Shown here: positions 8,934 through 17,453 of the stretch, in pieces
Layout of the letters: each line of letters opens with the position of its first letter
Numbering within the stretch: position 1 is the first letter of the stretch
From: Candidatus Altimarinota bacterium
GTDB taxonomy: Bacteria; Patescibacteriota; Gracilibacteria; UBA1369; 2-02-FULL-48-14
Assembly: GCA_015485665.1 (NCBI GenBank)
Contig: WFTC01000017.1
Coordinates: 1 to 55,978, forward strand
Length of the DNA: 55,978 nucleotides
Reading direction: 5' to 3'
Translations under genes and position numbers: made by a program
The notes under the pieces: model-generated
The model's input: the letters and a program-made list of their open reading frames with translations, nothing else
Told to the model about the DNA's origin: nothing
The model's database searches: none

Positions 8934-10175
8934 TTATTCAAGGACTGCAACGCCTGCAAGTTTTCCGTAGTCTATTTTAAGATCACTTTCTCTTTCTTCA
9001 ATCCATTGCATGACAGATTCTAAATTCCAAGGCTCTTCATTTTCATCCTGCATCATTTGAGCTATGCGTGCTGAAACCAATGCAGCTGCTTGAGAGGTAC
9101 CACTTTTATAGCCATACTGATTATCTGGAAGTGCGGAATAAATTGATTCTCCGGGTGCGGCAATATCTACCCATTCTCCATAATTTGATTTATCCATAGC
9201 CTCACCATTATTTTTAAGGCTTGCAACCGCCAAAGTGCTCGAGTAGCTTGCAGGATAAAAGCCTCTTGAAGAGTTATTATTTCCGGCTGCAGCAACAACA
9301 ATAATATCATTTTGATAAGCCTCCTCCATAATGCGCTCCAAAGATCCCGAAGGTGACATAAGTCCAAAGCTTGCATTTATAATATCCGGTTTTTCTTGAA
9401 TTGCTTTGTCAAAAGCTTCAAGAACATTACTCAAACGTCCACCATTTGCGTCCACAATTTTATATGGAACAATCTCAATGTTATCTATTTTTGAAGCCAA
9501 AATACCTGCAATGTGAGTGCCGTGACCAACATCATCGTACATTACGGTATCACCGGTAATGGTATTCCAGCCTGTTTTTATTTCCACATTATCAAAAACT
9601 TCGTGATATGGGTCAAGTCCGCTATCTATCACGGCGATGGTCGTAGGTGATGTTTCTTCATTCTCAGGTGCTGAATACCTTTCATTGCTTAAGTCAACTT
9701 CTTCATCAGAGAGCACACGATAATGCGGTTCAGTTTGCAAAACTACATTTTGATCAACTTCAACTTCAAGAAACTCTGGTATAGCGGACTGATAAAGTTC
9801 CGCTAATTTTCCAAGTTCATCTTCGCTTGTCGCATTTGCAGGTTGTAATAATAAATATGTATTGTCCACCACATTCTCATCAAGAGCCACAACAAGCCCC
9901 TGATTATTTTTGTATGATGCATCATTTACTTTGAATGAATTGCTTTGTAGAATATCCGCTTGCAAAGCAGCTTCATCTCCCAAAAGAGAATTAAGAACCA
10001 TTTCATGCTCAGAGTTTAAAGCCTGCAGACGTCTAAGTGAACTTTGAGAAAGAAGACCATTGCTTGTAGGTTTCCATATATAATTAACAAGAAGTGATGC
10101 TGTAATAATTAAAGCAATAGCAATAAATGCTGAGATAAATTTATATTTTGAGTGATATGTTTTTTGTGAAGTCAT
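8934..10175 (-). CDS. Secreted or membrane-anchored subtilisin-like serine protease (S8)
   Basis: 413 residues. The N-terminal hydrophobic segment (about 13-33) is a signal peptide or anchor. Residues 95-150 resemble an I9-type propeptide. The catalytic domain has D184 (AVIDSGLD), H218 (GHGTH), oxyanion N299 (AAAGNN) and S361 (SGTSQAA), so all active-site residues are present. The mature enzyme should act outside the membrane, on envelope proteins or as a nutrient protease. It stands alone apart from the tRNA-Val just downstream. The divergent region upstream holds the candidate small RNA. The catalytic call is firm; the substrate is unknown. Confidence 0.93.
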   Translation of the reverse strand: MTSQKTYHSKYKFISAFIAIALIITASLLVNYIWKPTSNGLLSQSSLRRLQALNSEHEMVLNSLLGDEAALQADILQSNSFKVNDASYKNNQGLVVALDENVVDNTYLLLQPANATSEDELGKLAELYQSAIPEFLEVEVDQNVVLQTEPHYRVLSDEEVDLSNERYSAPENEETSPTTIAVIDSGLDPYHEVFDNVEIKTGWNTITGDTVMYDDVGHGTHIAGILASKIDNIEIVPYKIVDANGGRLSNVLEAFDKAIQEKPDIINASFGLMSPSGSLERIMEEAYQNDIIVVAAAGNNNSSRGFYPASYSSTLAVASLKNNGEAMDKSNYGEWVDIAAPGESIYSALPDNQYGYKSGTSQAAALVSARIAQMMQDENEEPWNLESVMQWIEERESDLKIDYGKLAGVAVLE

Positions 10176-10207
10176 ATACTTTTGGTATAAGCGATGTCGG
10201 TCTGACC

Positions 10208-10213
10208 TATAAT
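10208..10213 (+). promoter_or_regulatory. -10 box of candidate small RNA
   Basis: A perfect TATAAT hexamer. No good -35 box lies at 16-18 bp upstream; the best alternative, TTGGTA (10182-10187), is 20 bp away. The expected start of transcription is near 10220. Confidence 0.45.
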
Positions 10214-10219
10214 ACGCTG

Positions 10220-10447
10220 AAATCCTACACTAGTGCAATATAGGTGAGGTGAAGGGGTCTAAAGGACTGAACGAAACTACTTATAAGGTATTTTTGCCTG
10301 GTTTTCAGCTGTTTTTAACAGAAAAGACTGGACAATGTACAATTAAGAGTGTATAAAAAGACCTTATTTGACACAATGTCAAGTAAGCACGATAAAAAAC
10401 TTACGGTTGAAGAGGACTCTTGATGGCGTGGAGGGGGTCCTCTTTTT
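10220..10447 (+). ncRNA. Candidate structured non-coding RNA, family unknown
   Basis: The 368-bp gap between the protease start (10175) and the gene at 10544 has no convincing reading frame. It does have a TATAAT box at its left end, a Rho-independent terminator at its right end, and a separate promoter for the next gene after that terminator. Within it are a hairpin CTGTT-TTT-AACAG (about 10309-10321) and an 11-bp hairpin (10363-10373 with 10377-10387, loop CAA, one G-U pair). The right arm GTAAG can instead pair with CTTAC a few bases downstream, so two exclusive folds are possible. I see no signatures of tmRNA, RNase P RNA or SRP RNA. Length is about 228 nt. Confidence 0.55.
10412..10447 (+). 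terminator. Rho-independent terminator of candidate small RNA
   Basis: Stem GAGGACTC (10412-10419) with GGGTCCTC (10435-10442), 8 bp including one G-T pair, a 15-base loop, then five T residues (10443-10447). Confidence 0.75.
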
Positions 10448-10465
10448 GTTAGGCGATTCATTCAC

Positions 10466-10494
10466 TTGCTGAAGCTTAATTAAAATTGTATAAT
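10466..10494 (+). promoter_or_regulatory. Promoter of the gene at 10544
   Basis: TTGCTG (10466-10471), 17-bp spacer, TATAAT (10489-10494). The start should be near 10501, leaving a leader of about 43 nt. It lies just after the terminator of the candidate RNA, so the two are separate units. Confidence 0.7.
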
Positions 10495-10543
10495 AGGAAA
10501 ACAAGGGGTGTTCAACTGTAATATTTTATATTAGATTGAAGAT

Positions 10544-11167
10544 ATGACAGATAATAGTCAATACACAGGATGGGCTCATGCTGGACAGATGGATCCTAAT
10601 CTTACACAAGAGCATTCAAACGGAAATTCAACTGAGCAATCTGCACAATCTATGCAGACTGCCGCTTCAAATTCCACTTATTTTCAACATGCTGTGCATA
10701 CGCAAGACCCGCAAGGCGCTCAAGTTCAGCAAGGCGCTCAAGTTCAGCAAGGCGCTCAATCATCAAAGAAAGATGAGGCCGATAGTGGCAATTATAGTTT
10801 TGCCAAGTGTATGGAGTCTTTTACAACCACAGTTAAACTTCCTCCTAACAATCTTCAATTAGATGAAGCCTATTTCCTTAATCTGCTTGCTGGATCTATT
10901 TCTCTTACGCGTGCAGAAAAAAAGAAGATTATAGATTCAATGTCAAAGTTAAGCCAAGCACAGGTTGATGAATTGATACGTATTTTTGAAGATGAACGCA
11001 GTAAATTTATTGAGCTTTCCTCAAAGCATGGAAAGCAGCTTGAAAAATTAGAGAAAGAACATTTGGCTGATTGGAAAGATATTGAAATGAGTTACAAAGA
11101 AAAAGATGCACTTGATAAAGATGCAATGAATGCAGATGAAATTCGTAAGCAGTTGGGAAGTTTATGA
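10544..11167 (+). CDS. Hypothetical protein with Gln-rich N-terminus and C-terminal coiled coil
   Basis: 207 residues, no signal peptide. Residues 1-75 are polar and low in complexity (Gln, Ser, Ala, Asn) and contain a short tandem repeat QGAQVQ encoded by an 18-bp DNA repeat. Residues 85-140 look like a compact helical domain (LPPNNLQLDEAYFLNLLAG), and 140-207 are charged helices. No family recognised. The gene has its own promoter, and its 3' end overlaps proS on the other strand by 6 bp. It is likely a real soluble or scaffold protein, because its frame is free of competing genes and the promoter is good. Confidence 0.7.
   Translation: MTDNSQYTGWAHAGQMDPNLTQEHSNGNSTEQSAQSMQTAASNSTYFQHAVHTQDPQGAQVQQGAQVQQGAQSSKKDEADSGNYSFAKCMESFTTTVKLPPNNLQLDEAYFLNLLAGSISLTRAEKKKIIDSMSKLSQAQVDELIRIFEDERSKFIELSSKHGKQLEKLEKEHLADWKDIEMSYKEKDALDKDAMNADEIRKQLGSL
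10711..10758 (+). repeat. 18-bp in-frame tandem repeat, 2.7 copies
   Basis: Two identical units GCAAGGCGCTCAAGTTCA (10711-10728 and 10729-10746) and a 12-base partial third copy. The copies are identical at DNA level, which suggests recent slippage and possible length variation between strains. Confidence 0.9.
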
Positions 11168-12415
11168 TAAATATCTTTCAATTACTTCTTTCAGGGAAAT
11201 AATTTCACTTTTTCCATTTTTTCTGACAGTCAATTCAATACCTCCTTTTTTTAAAGATTGATCACTTAAAATCATGCGATAAGGCATTCCAAGAAGGTCG
11301 GAGTCTCTTAAGCGATGACCTGCATTTAAATCAAATCTATCATCAAAAAGCACTTCCACACCTATATTTTGAAGTTCTAAGTAAATATTCTCAGCCTTTT
11401 CAATTAAGCTTTTTTCTTTACTAAGGCAAAGAAGATGAACTTTGAAAGGAGCTACACTTTCAGGCCATATTATTCCCGCTTCATCTGAAAAAAGTTCCAC
11501 AATAACTCCCATCACCCGTCCAGGACCAATTCCGTATGAACCCATGAAAGCGGCTTTTGATTCACCATTTTCATCTGAATAATGAAGCTTTAGAGCACTG
11601 GAGAATCTTTCACCTAAGCTGAATATATTTCCAACTTCGGCTCCACGCAATTCTTCAAGGTCTTCAGCTTTTAATCCAAGAGAGTTCAAAACCTCCTCAT
11701 TATAAACTTCTTTATTGATTGCTATTTTTTTTCTTCTATCAAGATAGATCGTATCTTCACCTGCGTCGCAAATAGTTTGAAATTCATGAGAGAATTTACT
11801 GAAACTGCCGCCGGATGAAAAAGTAACATATGTATATTCACCCAAACCTACACGCTCAAAAATACGCTGATAGGCAGCCCAAATTTTTTCATAGAATTCA
11901 TCATGACTTTTTTTATCTTTTGAAAAAGAATAGAGATCCTTCATAAGAAATTCACGACAACGCATAATTCCTGATTTTGCTCTTGTTTCATTTCTAAATT
12001 TTGTTTGGAATTGATAAGCATAAACAGGCAAATCTTTATGAGAATGTATATGCTGAGTCATAATTCTTGTAATTGCCTCCTCATGAGTGAACGCAAGACC
12101 AAGATCCGAACCGTTTTTAAGAGCACTTTTAAACCATACATCCACAACATCATCACTCCATCTGCCGGTACTCTCCCAAAGTTTTTTACTCTGTAAAGTT
12201 GTCATTTGTATCTCTTGTCCACCAATCGCATTCATCTCTTCTCTTATTATGCTTACTATTTTTTGAAGAACTCTCAATCCCAATGGGAGATAAGAATAAA
12301 CACCAGCCATTTCTTTAAAAATATAGCCGCCTTTCATTAAAAGCTCAGCATTTTTTGAGACTTCATCTTTAGAGATATCTTTGGAGCTTTTTGTAAAAAG
12401 TTGTGATAGTCGCAT
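11162..12415 (-). CDS. proS: Prolyl-tRNA synthetase without editing domain
   Basis: Class II aminoacyl-tRNA synthetase charging tRNA-Pro. Motif 1 region (GVYSYLPLGLRVL), the FTHEEAIT segment and motif 2 (REFLMKDLYSFSKD) are present. Motif 3 lies in the GSYGIGPGRVMG region, and a C-terminal anticodon-binding domain follows. It has 417 residues; usual bacterial ProRS has about 570, because a cis-editing insertion of about 180 residues lies between motifs 2 and 3. That insertion is absent here. It follows a membrane-protein gene on the same strand with a 24-bp gap. Alanine mischarging would need a free-standing editor, or is tolerated. Confidence 0.94.
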   Translation of the reverse strand: MRLSQLFTKSSKDISKDEVSKNAELLMKGGYIFKEMAGVYSYLPLGLRVLQKIVSIIREEMNAIGGQEIQMTTLQSKKLWESTGRWSDDVVDVWFKSALKNGSDLGLAFTHEEAITRIMTQHIHSHKDLPVYAYQFQTKFRNETRAKSGIMRCREFLMKDLYSFSKDKKSHDEFYEKIWAAYQRIFERVGLGEYTYVTFSSGGSFSKFSHEFQTICDAGEDTIYLDRRKKIAINKEVYNEEVLNSLGLKAEDLEELRGAEVGNIFSLGERFSSALKLHYSDENGESKAAFMGSYGIGPGRVMGVIVELFSDEAGIIWPESVAPFKVHLLCLSKEKSLIEKAENIYLELQNIGVEVLFDDRFDLNAGHRLRDSDLLGMPYRMILSDQSLKKGGIELTVRKNGKSEIISLKEVIERYLS

Positions 12416-12439
12416 ATTTGGAAAATACAGATTTGAATT

Positions 12440-14185
12440 CTAAAGTTCAATGACTTCTTCTTGTGACATGGATTTAATTTTAATGTTTTCCGTTAAAGTG
12501 GGAATGGTAGGCGACCATAAAGGCCAGATTTTAATTTCCACTTTATTTACTTCAGGCAAGTTTTGAACATAGTCTTTTGCTTCTTCAATGCTAAGACCGG
12601 CAATGTGTTCTTTAATTTTCTTAGACAAATTACTTCCACCCTCCAATTTGGGATCAATTTCGTATTCTTCAATTCCTTGTATGCTACCTGTAAATTTATA
12701 GATTAAGTTACTGTTATCAAGTTCAATAACATTAATACTTACACTACTTTCATCAATGCGAACCAACTGTTTCCCAGGGGTTTGAGCATTAACAATTTCA
12801 CTTTTTAAAAGTGCCAAGAGTGCATCGTAATCATAAGCTACACCTGAAATATTAATAGAACCGCTTATCTCAAAATCATCCATTTCTTGATTTACAAATT
12901 CATAAGGGACATTAATTATCGGGCTTTGATACAGCACAACATCCGAATCTTCAAGTAAAGTCAGATTAAGTCCCAAACGATTTCCTTCGGAAAGCACTTG
13001 TTTTTTTAGAGCGGCAAAAGCTTTTTCACGTAGTTCATTTTCAAGTTTTTCTCTTGCAGCCAATAGATCATCTTCTTTAACCAGAGCTCTTACAAGAGTT
13101 TCACCTCCACTCATATCTTCATAGCTTTCCGCATAAACCAAAGCTCTGGTTTCTTCACGAAGTCCGGGCAAGAAGAATCTGCTCGGACCTATATTGCCGC
13201 GAGCTCCAACGGCAACTCCGTTTACATCCAAGACATCCGCCACAACATAAGCTTCAACAGTGCCCGGAGTCTCTCCGGATGCAGCGGGAACCCTAATGGC
13301 ATCTTGCAGGCGGAAAATTATTCCATCATCAGTCTGAAAGCGTGTCTGAGCAATTAAATCTTGTGGCACATTTTGTTTATTTATTATGGTTAAAGTGCCA
13401 GAGGCATTATTGCCTTCGCTGACAATACCTGTTGATGGGTGGGTGATAGTTAGCTCAACTCTGCTTTCAATAGGATAAGATTTAAGTTCTCTTGGTGCAT
13501 TGGGCTTTGGTGTCAAAGTAATATTTGAGCCTTTGCTGATAACATCTGCAGCAGGTTCAATGTAAAGAGTTGCACCGGGAAGTACAACATATGCAATGAA
13601 TCCAAATAGCAAGAAACTTCCAAGCAAAAGAATGCTTAGAAATTTTTTCACACCACCGGGCAAGTAAAGATTCAAAGATTCTTTTGTAAGTTTATTGGCT
13701 TTACGTTCTTTAAGAAAAGTTTTAAGAGAAAAGCCTTTTTCTTTACCGCGTAATTGCTTTACAACTTCAAAAATTGAAGCTTTTTTTCGTGGCAATCTTG
13801 AAGGCAGTGCATCATCAATTTCATTGGAGGTTGCATTTACAGGTGAAAGTAAAGCTGACTCCTCTTTATTTTCGTCCTCTTTAACTTCTTTGGCTTTTCT
13901 AATGTCAAAATGGTCAAATACTTGTATTTCAGCCTGATGAGCGAGTTTCATTCCATTGGGATCACTTGTTATAATCGCAAGTCCCTTATTTATTTCTTCT
14001 AATTTTTGTTTTAGAATTTTTAAATTCACAACACTCTGCAAAAGGATAGCTCGCTTTGGGACAACCAAATAAATATCTTTATATGGTAGTTCTTTTACAC
14101 GCTCAAAAATAGTTGTTATTTCCTCATCTATCTGTATAAAACAGATTTTCTTTTTTGATACCTTTTTGACCTTATTTTCGGTCAT
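12440..14185 (-). CDS. Single-pass membrane protein with baseplate J-like region
   Basis: 581 residues. The N-terminal 90 residues look like a small alpha/beta domain (KKICFIQID, YLVVPKRAILLQ). A charged linker with a Lys/Arg-rich part follows (about 95-175), then one membrane helix (182-203) and a large beta-rich outer region. Part of that region (AIRVPAASGETPG, NIGPSRFFLPG) resembles baseplate J-like or spike-assembly proteins. The gene lies 9 bp after ftsA, so it is probably cotranscribed with a cell-division ATPase. The J-like match is by eye only and may reflect a general beta fold. It could couple cytoplasmic signals to the envelope. Confidence 0.65.
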   Translation of the reverse strand: MTENKVKKVSKKKICFIQIDEEITTIFERVKELPYKDIYLVVPKRAILLQSVVNLKILKQKLEEINKGLAIITSDPNGMKLAHQAEIQVFDHFDIRKAKEVKEDENKEESALLSPVNATSNEIDDALPSRLPRKKASIFEVVKQLRGKEKGFSLKTFLKERKANKLTKESLNLYLPGGVKKFLSILLLGSFLLFGFIAYVVLPGATLYIEPAADVISKGSNITLTPKPNAPRELKSYPIESRVELTITHPSTGIVSEGNNASGTLTIINKQNVPQDLIAQTRFQTDDGIIFRLQDAIRVPAASGETPGTVEAYVVADVLDVNGVAVGARGNIGPSRFFLPGLREETRALVYAESYEDMSGGETLVRALVKEDDLLAAREKLENELREKAFAALKKQVLSEGNRLGLNLTLLEDSDVVLYQSPIINVPYEFVNQEMDDFEISGSINISGVAYDYDALLALLKSEIVNAQTPGKQLVRIDESSVSINVIELDNSNLIYKFTGSIQGIEEYEIDPKLEGGSNLSKKIKEHIAGLSIEEAKDYVQNLPEVNKVEIKIWPLWSPTIPTLTENIKIKSMSQEEVIEL

Positions 14186-14194
14186 GAGCGTGGG

Positions 14195-15448
14195 TTAAAC
14201 TTGCATTAGGCGCACTACTCTTTGGAGCATTTTTGTGAGCAGTTTTTCTTCCATCAGAATCTCCATTCCCATATTGGCAAGAGCCATTGGAGTTATATGT
14301 GCGGGTGACATGAGTAAAGCATTTGGATCTTTAATGTGTGAAATATTTTTCGGAAGTAAGTATTTAACTTGCGGTTTTCTTGGAAAATTCAATTTTTTAT
14401 ACCAATCCACTCCATCCAGTGCTTCCTTAAGCAAAGGTAATTGAGATCCGCCTCCGCAAAGATAAAGGCTTGGTGGCAATGAATCAATATCCCTTACTTC
14501 TTGCAAACTAAAAAAAATACCGGACAGCCATACTTCGGCATCATCGGAAAGAGCTTTTTTAACTATTTTATGCGATTGATGCTCCAGTTGCTTTTTTGAA
14601 AAAGCCAGCTTGACTTCTTCCGCTTCTTCATGGGCAACATTCAAATGTTGGGCTAAACGTTTGCTAAAGGCGCGCCCTCCCAAATTGAACATTTTACTAT
14701 CAACAACGGCTCCATCCACCACAATCGAAAGATCCGTGGTTCCTCCTCCAACATCTATAAAAATCCCGCTGTATCCTTGCAATTCGCTACCTCCAAGCAG
14801 GCGACCTACGGCATAAGGTTCCGCCATAATTGCAAGCAGCTCTCTGTCAAGTTCCGCACATATTGTTTGCAGAGCGGCAAAATGTATTAGTGGTGAAAAT
14901 GCGTTGAAAACACTCATTGTCAACTCACGACCTTGAAATCCTATGGGATTGGATACTTTGTAGCTGTCTATTTTTGTGTCCACAATAGCAGCATGTACAA
15001 GCTTTACATCAATTTCATTGAATCCGGTTTCATATGCCAAGTCGCCTCTTACCTTTTCAAAAGCTTTCCATTGCACCTTATGGATAATATTTTTTAATTC
15101 TTCTTGGTGAATTTTAGCGCTTGGATCACGTCTTTTATAAGTTATACGAGAAGTTGCACCCTTTATTAATTCTCCGGCAACACCGAGTATCAAATGTTGC
15201 GGTGTATATCCAGCCATCCTTTCAGCTTCTTTGATTGCAGCATGGCATTTTTCTATAACACCGGCAATGTCAGTGATTGTACCACTTTCCATTTCACCGG
15301 CGTGTTGTCTTCTTAAGCCACGACCTAATACGATAATGTCTTTACCTTGAACCTCGCACACCAATGTCTTCACGAATTCCGTTCCTATGTCCAGTACGGT
15401 GAAGACACGCTCTCGTTTGCTTGGTCCTGATTTATTACGTCCAAACAT
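14195..15448 (-). CDS. ftsA: FtsA-like actin-family cell division protein
   Basis: 417 residues from ATG 15448. Actin/Hsp70 ATPase signatures: phosphate 1 loop VLDIGTEFVKTLVCEV, the 1C-type segment with AERMAGYTPQHLILGVAGE, phosphate 2 IDVGGGTTDLSIV and LCGGGSQLPLL. FtsA tethers FtsZ to the membrane; the related PilM is the main alternative, but SHS2/1C features and GMESG-like text favour FtsA. Upstream codons back to 15478 are excluded because MFGRNKSG is a more natural start. The C-terminal helix KMLQRVVRLMQV could serve as the amphipathic membrane anchor. ftsZ is not in the window; the partner downstream is the baseplate-like membrane protein. Confidence 0.82.
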   Translation of the reverse strand: MFGRNKSGPSKRERVFTVLDIGTEFVKTLVCEVQGKDIIVLGRGLRRQHAGEMESGTITDIAGVIEKCHAAIKEAERMAGYTPQHLILGVAGELIKGATSRITYKRRDPSAKIHQEELKNIIHKVQWKAFEKVRGDLAYETGFNEIDVKLVHAAIVDTKIDSYKVSNPIGFQGRELTMSVFNAFSPLIHFAALQTICAELDRELLAIMAEPYAVGRLLGGSELQGYSGIFIDVGGGTTDLSIVVDGAVVDSKMFNLGGRAFSKRLAQHLNVAHEEAEEVKLAFSKKQLEHQSHKIVKKALSDDAEVWLSGIFFSLQEVRDIDSLPPSLYLCGGGSQLPLLKEALDGVDWYKKLNFPRKPQVKYLLPKNISHIKDPNALLMSPAHITPMALANMGMEILMEEKLLTKMLQRVVRLMQV

Positions 15449-15489
15449 GATCCTAATATAACCTAAGCACCAATCCATTTAAATAGAAG

Positions 15490-15518
15490 TTCACAATGCA
15501 AATTGATCGTGTTAAAAT
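15490..15518 (+). promoter_or_regulatory. Promoter of BI-1 gene
   Basis: TTCACA (15490-15495), 17-bp spacer, TAAAAT (15513-15518). Start expected near 15525, so the true translation start must lie beyond it (ATG 15542). Confidence 0.75.
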
Positions 15519-15541
15519 GCTCTCACATTAATTTTTTGCAT

Positions 15542-16207
15542 ATGAATACAATTACATCCACATTGAGACAATCGGAGGATTTTACAAACAAAGTTTTTGG
15601 TTTGTTTGGACTTTCACTCTTGGTAACGGGTTTTGGGGTTTTCTTTGGCTTCCGATATATGCTGGAAATTTTTATCAATCAGCCGCTATTTATGTATTTG
15701 CTTTTCGGTTTAGAACTTTTATTGATATTTACATCCGGAGCTTGGCATAAAAAAGAACCTTTAAATAAAATTCTCTTTGCACTCTTCACTTTTTCAAGTG
15801 GACTGACAATCGTTCCATTGCTTGCATCTTTTGCATCGGAGTTTGGAGGTTTTGCAATAATTTACAATGCCTTATTTTCCACAACTGCAATGTTTTTGGT
15901 GATGGGGGCTATAGGATGGACTTCAAAGCGTTCATTCACAGGGCTGAGCGGGTTTTTATTTATGGCACTAATAGGATTATTGATTATATCTTTGATAGGA
16001 ATTTTCATTCCATGGGGCAATACTGGAGAAATACTTGTAAGTGGAGCCGGTGTCTTGATTTTTGCAGCTTATGCAATGGTGGACATGAATCGTCTTAAGC
16101 AATATGGCGATGAGCAATATGTACTTGCAGCAATGCAATTGTATTTGGATATATTCAATTTATTTATATTTGTTTTAAGATTAAGCGGAGCACTTTCACG
16201 TGATTGA
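15542..16207 (+). CDS. Bax inhibitor-1/YccA family membrane protein
   Basis: 221 residues with about seven membrane helices, beginning MNTITSTLRQSEDF. The pattern of a short N-terminus, closely packed helices and DMNRLKQYG near the end fits the BI-1/YccA family (pH-sensitive leak channels; in bacteria YccA modulates FtsH and SecY quality control). An upstream in-frame ATG at 15503 falls inside the promoter spacer, so 15542 is preferred. The stop overlaps the DUF177 start by 8 bp. It opens a plus-strand run that ends with rnc, although rpmF also has its own promoter. Confidence 0.88.
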   Translation: MNTITSTLRQSEDFTNKVFGLFGLSLLVTGFGVFFGFRYMLEIFINQPLFMYLLFGLELLLIFTSGAWHKKEPLNKILFALFTFSSGLTIVPLLASFASEFGGFAIIYNALFSTTAMFLVMGAIGWTSKRSFTGLSGFLFMALIGLLIISLIGIFIPWGNTGEILVSGAGVLIFAAYAMVDMNRLKQYGDEQYVLAAMQLYLDIFNLFIFVLRLSGALSRD

Positions 16208-16673
16208 TATTAATAAGCTTTATCGTGGTCCCAATGGGGGCTGTGAAATTCTTGATTTTGGATTGCAGGCTGAAGACTTTGAAGGCTCTAATGAAATAGA
16301 TTTACTTTCACAGGTTGAACTGAAAATAAGCTTGATTCGAGTTGATGATGGAATAGTTATGAATATTATCTCTTTGAGCGCTAATGTAGGCAGCTTTTGT
16401 GTTAAATGCGGTGACTCTTTGAAGCTGAAAATCAATGTAAATGAAGGAGAGTGGCTTTTTTATGAAAGTCCTCCAAAACATTACGACTTTGCAAATGAAA
16501 TGCTTATGATCGATCTTGATAGATATGAAATAAATCCAAAAGAGCCGATCAGACAAGAGATACTTTTAAATACGCCGTTTTATCCAAGATGTGACAAGGA
16601 TTGTGCATATTTTGATGAAGCCACGCAAGGTGTAAAAGCCTTGGCGGATCTAAAAAAACTATGGGAAAGCTAG
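16200..16673 (+). CDS. DUF177/YceD-like protein
   Basis: 157 residues from GTG 16200. YceD (DUF177) proteins are linked to 23S rRNA accumulation and sit directly before rpmF in most bacteria, exactly as here. Visible: a mid-protein CVKCGD pair, the acidic DLDRYEINPKEPIRQEILLNTPF segment typical of the family, and a C-terminal CDKDC pair. The two Cys pairs could bind zinc. The GTG start overlaps the previous gene by 8 bp and no ATG is available nearby. Gene order supports the call strongly. Confidence 0.87.
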   Translation: MIDINKLYRGPNGGCEILDFGLQAEDFEGSNEIDLLSQVELKISLIRVDDGIVMNIISLSANVGSFCVKCGDSLKLKINVNEGEWLFYESPPKHYDFANEMLMIDLDRYEINPKEPIRQEILLNTPFYPRCDKDCAYFDEATQGVKALADLKKLWES

Positions 16674-16693
16674 TCTTCTTTAAATATTTTCTC

Positions 16694-16721
16694 TTGCATT
16701 CCATCTGAAATTCATTAAAAT
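16694..16721 (+). promoter_or_regulatory. Promoter of rpmF-nusB-rnc
   Basis: TTGCAT (16694-16699), 16-bp spacer, TAAAAT (16716-16721); start near 16728, leader about 22 nt before rpmF. Confidence 0.7.
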
Positions 16722-16749
16722 GCACTGGCAATTAAATAGTTTTTAAAAG

Positions 16750-17010
16750 ATGGCGAAACATCCCGTACCAAAGAAGAAGACTTCCAAGGCAAGAACCAGC
16801 CGAAGATATAAGAGTTTTAGAAATAGAGCTCAAGCTAGACTTGCTAGAGCCATACAACTTGTAAAATGCCCTTCTTGCGGAGATGTTAGGCAGCAACACG
16901 CCTTTTGTAAGACTTGCGGTAGTTATCGTGGTAAAAATTGCCGTAAAAATCTTGAAAGTCATGTTCAGACGCCAAAGTCAGCTGAGGTAAAGACAATCAA
17001 GGCTGAATAA
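16750..17010 (+). CDS. rpmF: 50S ribosomal protein L32
   Basis: 86 residues, beginning [19 protein letters not shown], the conserved start of bacterial L32. A zinc ribbon of two CxxC pairs (CPSCGD and CKTCGS) marks the C+ form of the protein. The C-terminal tail ([21 protein letters not shown]) is longer than in most L32 proteins, which end about 25 residues earlier. It is preceded by DUF177, the usual partner, and followed 20 bp later by nusB. Confidence 0.95.
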   Translation: MAKHPVPKKKTSKARTSRRYKSFRNRAQARLARAIQLVKCPSCGDVRQQHAFCKTCGSYRGKNCRKNLESHVQTPKSAEVKTIKAE

Positions 17011-17030
17011 TTCGTTCATTAAATTTTTAT

Positions 17031-17453
17031 ATGAGCTCTGACCGTCATCTTTTACGGTCCATCGTTATGCAAACTCTCTTTGCTTGGGAGTTTCGTGGTG
17101 GAGATGCAGAGTCAATTTTGTCTTATAATCTTATAAACGGTGCTCGTCATATTCAGGTGAATAATTTTGCCTATGATTTATTAAAAAAACTCATGTTACA
17201 TCGGAAAGAAATAAAAAATTTGATAGAGAAATATGCTCCTGAATGGCCCTTTGATAAGATAGCACCAATAGACAGAGCTATTTTAGAAATAGGGATAGTA
17301 GAGTTGATCTATGATCCAAAGGTGCCGGATTTGGTTGCTATTAATGAAGCTATAGAACTTGCCAAGTCTTTTGGGGTAGAAAGCTCTTCCAAATTTGTAA
17401 ATGGTGTATTAAGCTCAATTTATGATGATAAAATCAAAGAGCCAACTAGATGA
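17031..17453 (+). CDS. nusB: Transcription antitermination factor NusB
   Basis: 140 residues, all helical. It opens [20 protein letters not shown], the conserved RNA-binding N-terminus, and has [14 protein letters not shown] and [14 protein letters not shown], the signature C-terminal half. With NusE/S10 it binds boxA of rRNA transcripts. Its 3' end overlaps rnc by 32 bp, which links an rRNA antiterminator with the rRNA-processing nuclease in one unit. Confidence 0.94.
   Translation: MSSDRHLLRSIVMQTLFAWEFRGGDAESILSYNLINGARHIQVNNFAYDLLKKLMLHRKEIKNLIEKYAPEWPFDKIAPIDRAILEIGIVELIYDPKVPDLVAINEAIELAKSFGVESSSKFVNGVLSSIYDDKIKEPTR

Noticed and set aside
10208-10447. tmRNA, RNase P RNA or SRP RNA as the identity of the candidate RNA.
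   Set aside because: No tRNA-like ends or tag frame, no GAGGAAAGTCC-type P4 segment, and no SRP GGAA tetraloop helix were found.
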